Source: Candidatus Omnitrophota bacterium (GTDB taxonomy: Bacteria > Omnitrophota > Gorgyraeia > Gygaellales > Profunditerraquicolaceae). From it: a DNA stretch of 5,921 bases. Below are positions 5,891 to 5,921 of this stretch, piece after piece (within the stretch, counting starts at the first letter, position 1; each line of letters opens with the position of its first letter). The notes beneath the pieces are model-generated. The model had not been told where the DNA came from and ran no database searches. It saw only the letters and a list, made by a program, of their open reading frames with translations. The position numbers and the translations under genes are program-made. The DNA lies in the NCBI GenBank assembly GCA_028687525.1, contig JAQTZX010000099.1, positions 1-5,921 of the forward strand. The letters are read 5' to 3'.

Positions 5891-5921
5891 CTGATCAAAA
5901 AGTCCAAGATGCAAGGCGCCT
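5891..5921. repeat. Possible dispersed repeat running off the right edge
   Basis: The stretch containing TGATCAAAAAGTCCAAGATG resembles the AAAAAGTCC-bearing intergenic repeats seen near gene ends in Deltaproteobacteria and other environmental genomes. Only one partial copy is visible here and the assignment rests on recall of the motif. Confidence 0.3.

Noticed and set aside
5722..5921. Histidine attenuator or T-box leader upstream of hisG
   Set aside because: There is no run of histidine codons, no T-box consensus and no terminator with a T-run before the start codon.
1..5921. CRISPR array, transposase, tRNA or rRNA genes
   Set aside because: I found no regularly spaced repeats, no transposase-like frame and no recognisable tRNA or rRNA sequence on either strand.

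Overview
The window looks like bacterial chromosome from an uncultured lineage with roughly balanced base composition. All seven genes I can support lie on the minus strand, so transcription runs from the right edge to the left. In that order they are hisG (long form), a 33-codon gene for a bS22/COX24-like ribosomal protein, an exported TPR protein, the two halves of a split transketolase, ispE, and a spoVG-family gene with a zinc ribbon inserted in its middle. The split transketolase, the long HisG, the bS22-like protein and abundant palindromic intergenic DNA would fit a candidate phylum such as Omnitrophota. That placement is an impression from gene style, not something the sequence proves.

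Right edge to 4639: about 200 bases of non-coding DNA with several hairpins precede hisG, which has its own strong Shine-Dalgarno. A 102-base spacer with a long imperfect inverted repeat then leads to the small ribosomal protein gene, which has a strong AGGAGGAG site.

4588 to 929: four genes are tightly packed. The TPR gene and the transketolase N-terminal subunit gene overlap in ATGA. The two transketolase subunit genes are 39 bases apart, and that gap carries one copy of a repeat. The C-terminal subunit gene overlaps ispE by 11 bases. This looks like one translationally coupled transcript joining an exported or periplasmic TPR protein to pentose-phosphate and MEP isoprenoid enzymes.

928 to 1: a 365-base spacer without a credible gene is unusually rich in perfect short hairpins and carries the second copy of the repeat. 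It leads to spoVG, which has an ideal Shine-Dalgarno and is followed by a plausible AT-rich intrinsic terminator. The ispE-to-spoVG order recalls the Firmicutes neighbourhood ispE-purR-yabJ-spoVG, here without the two middle genes.

I see no mobile element genes, CRISPR array, tRNA, rRNA or defence system. The points most worth a second look are the SpoVG with an internal zinc ribbon, the structured spacer in front of it, and the very short ribosomal protein gene.
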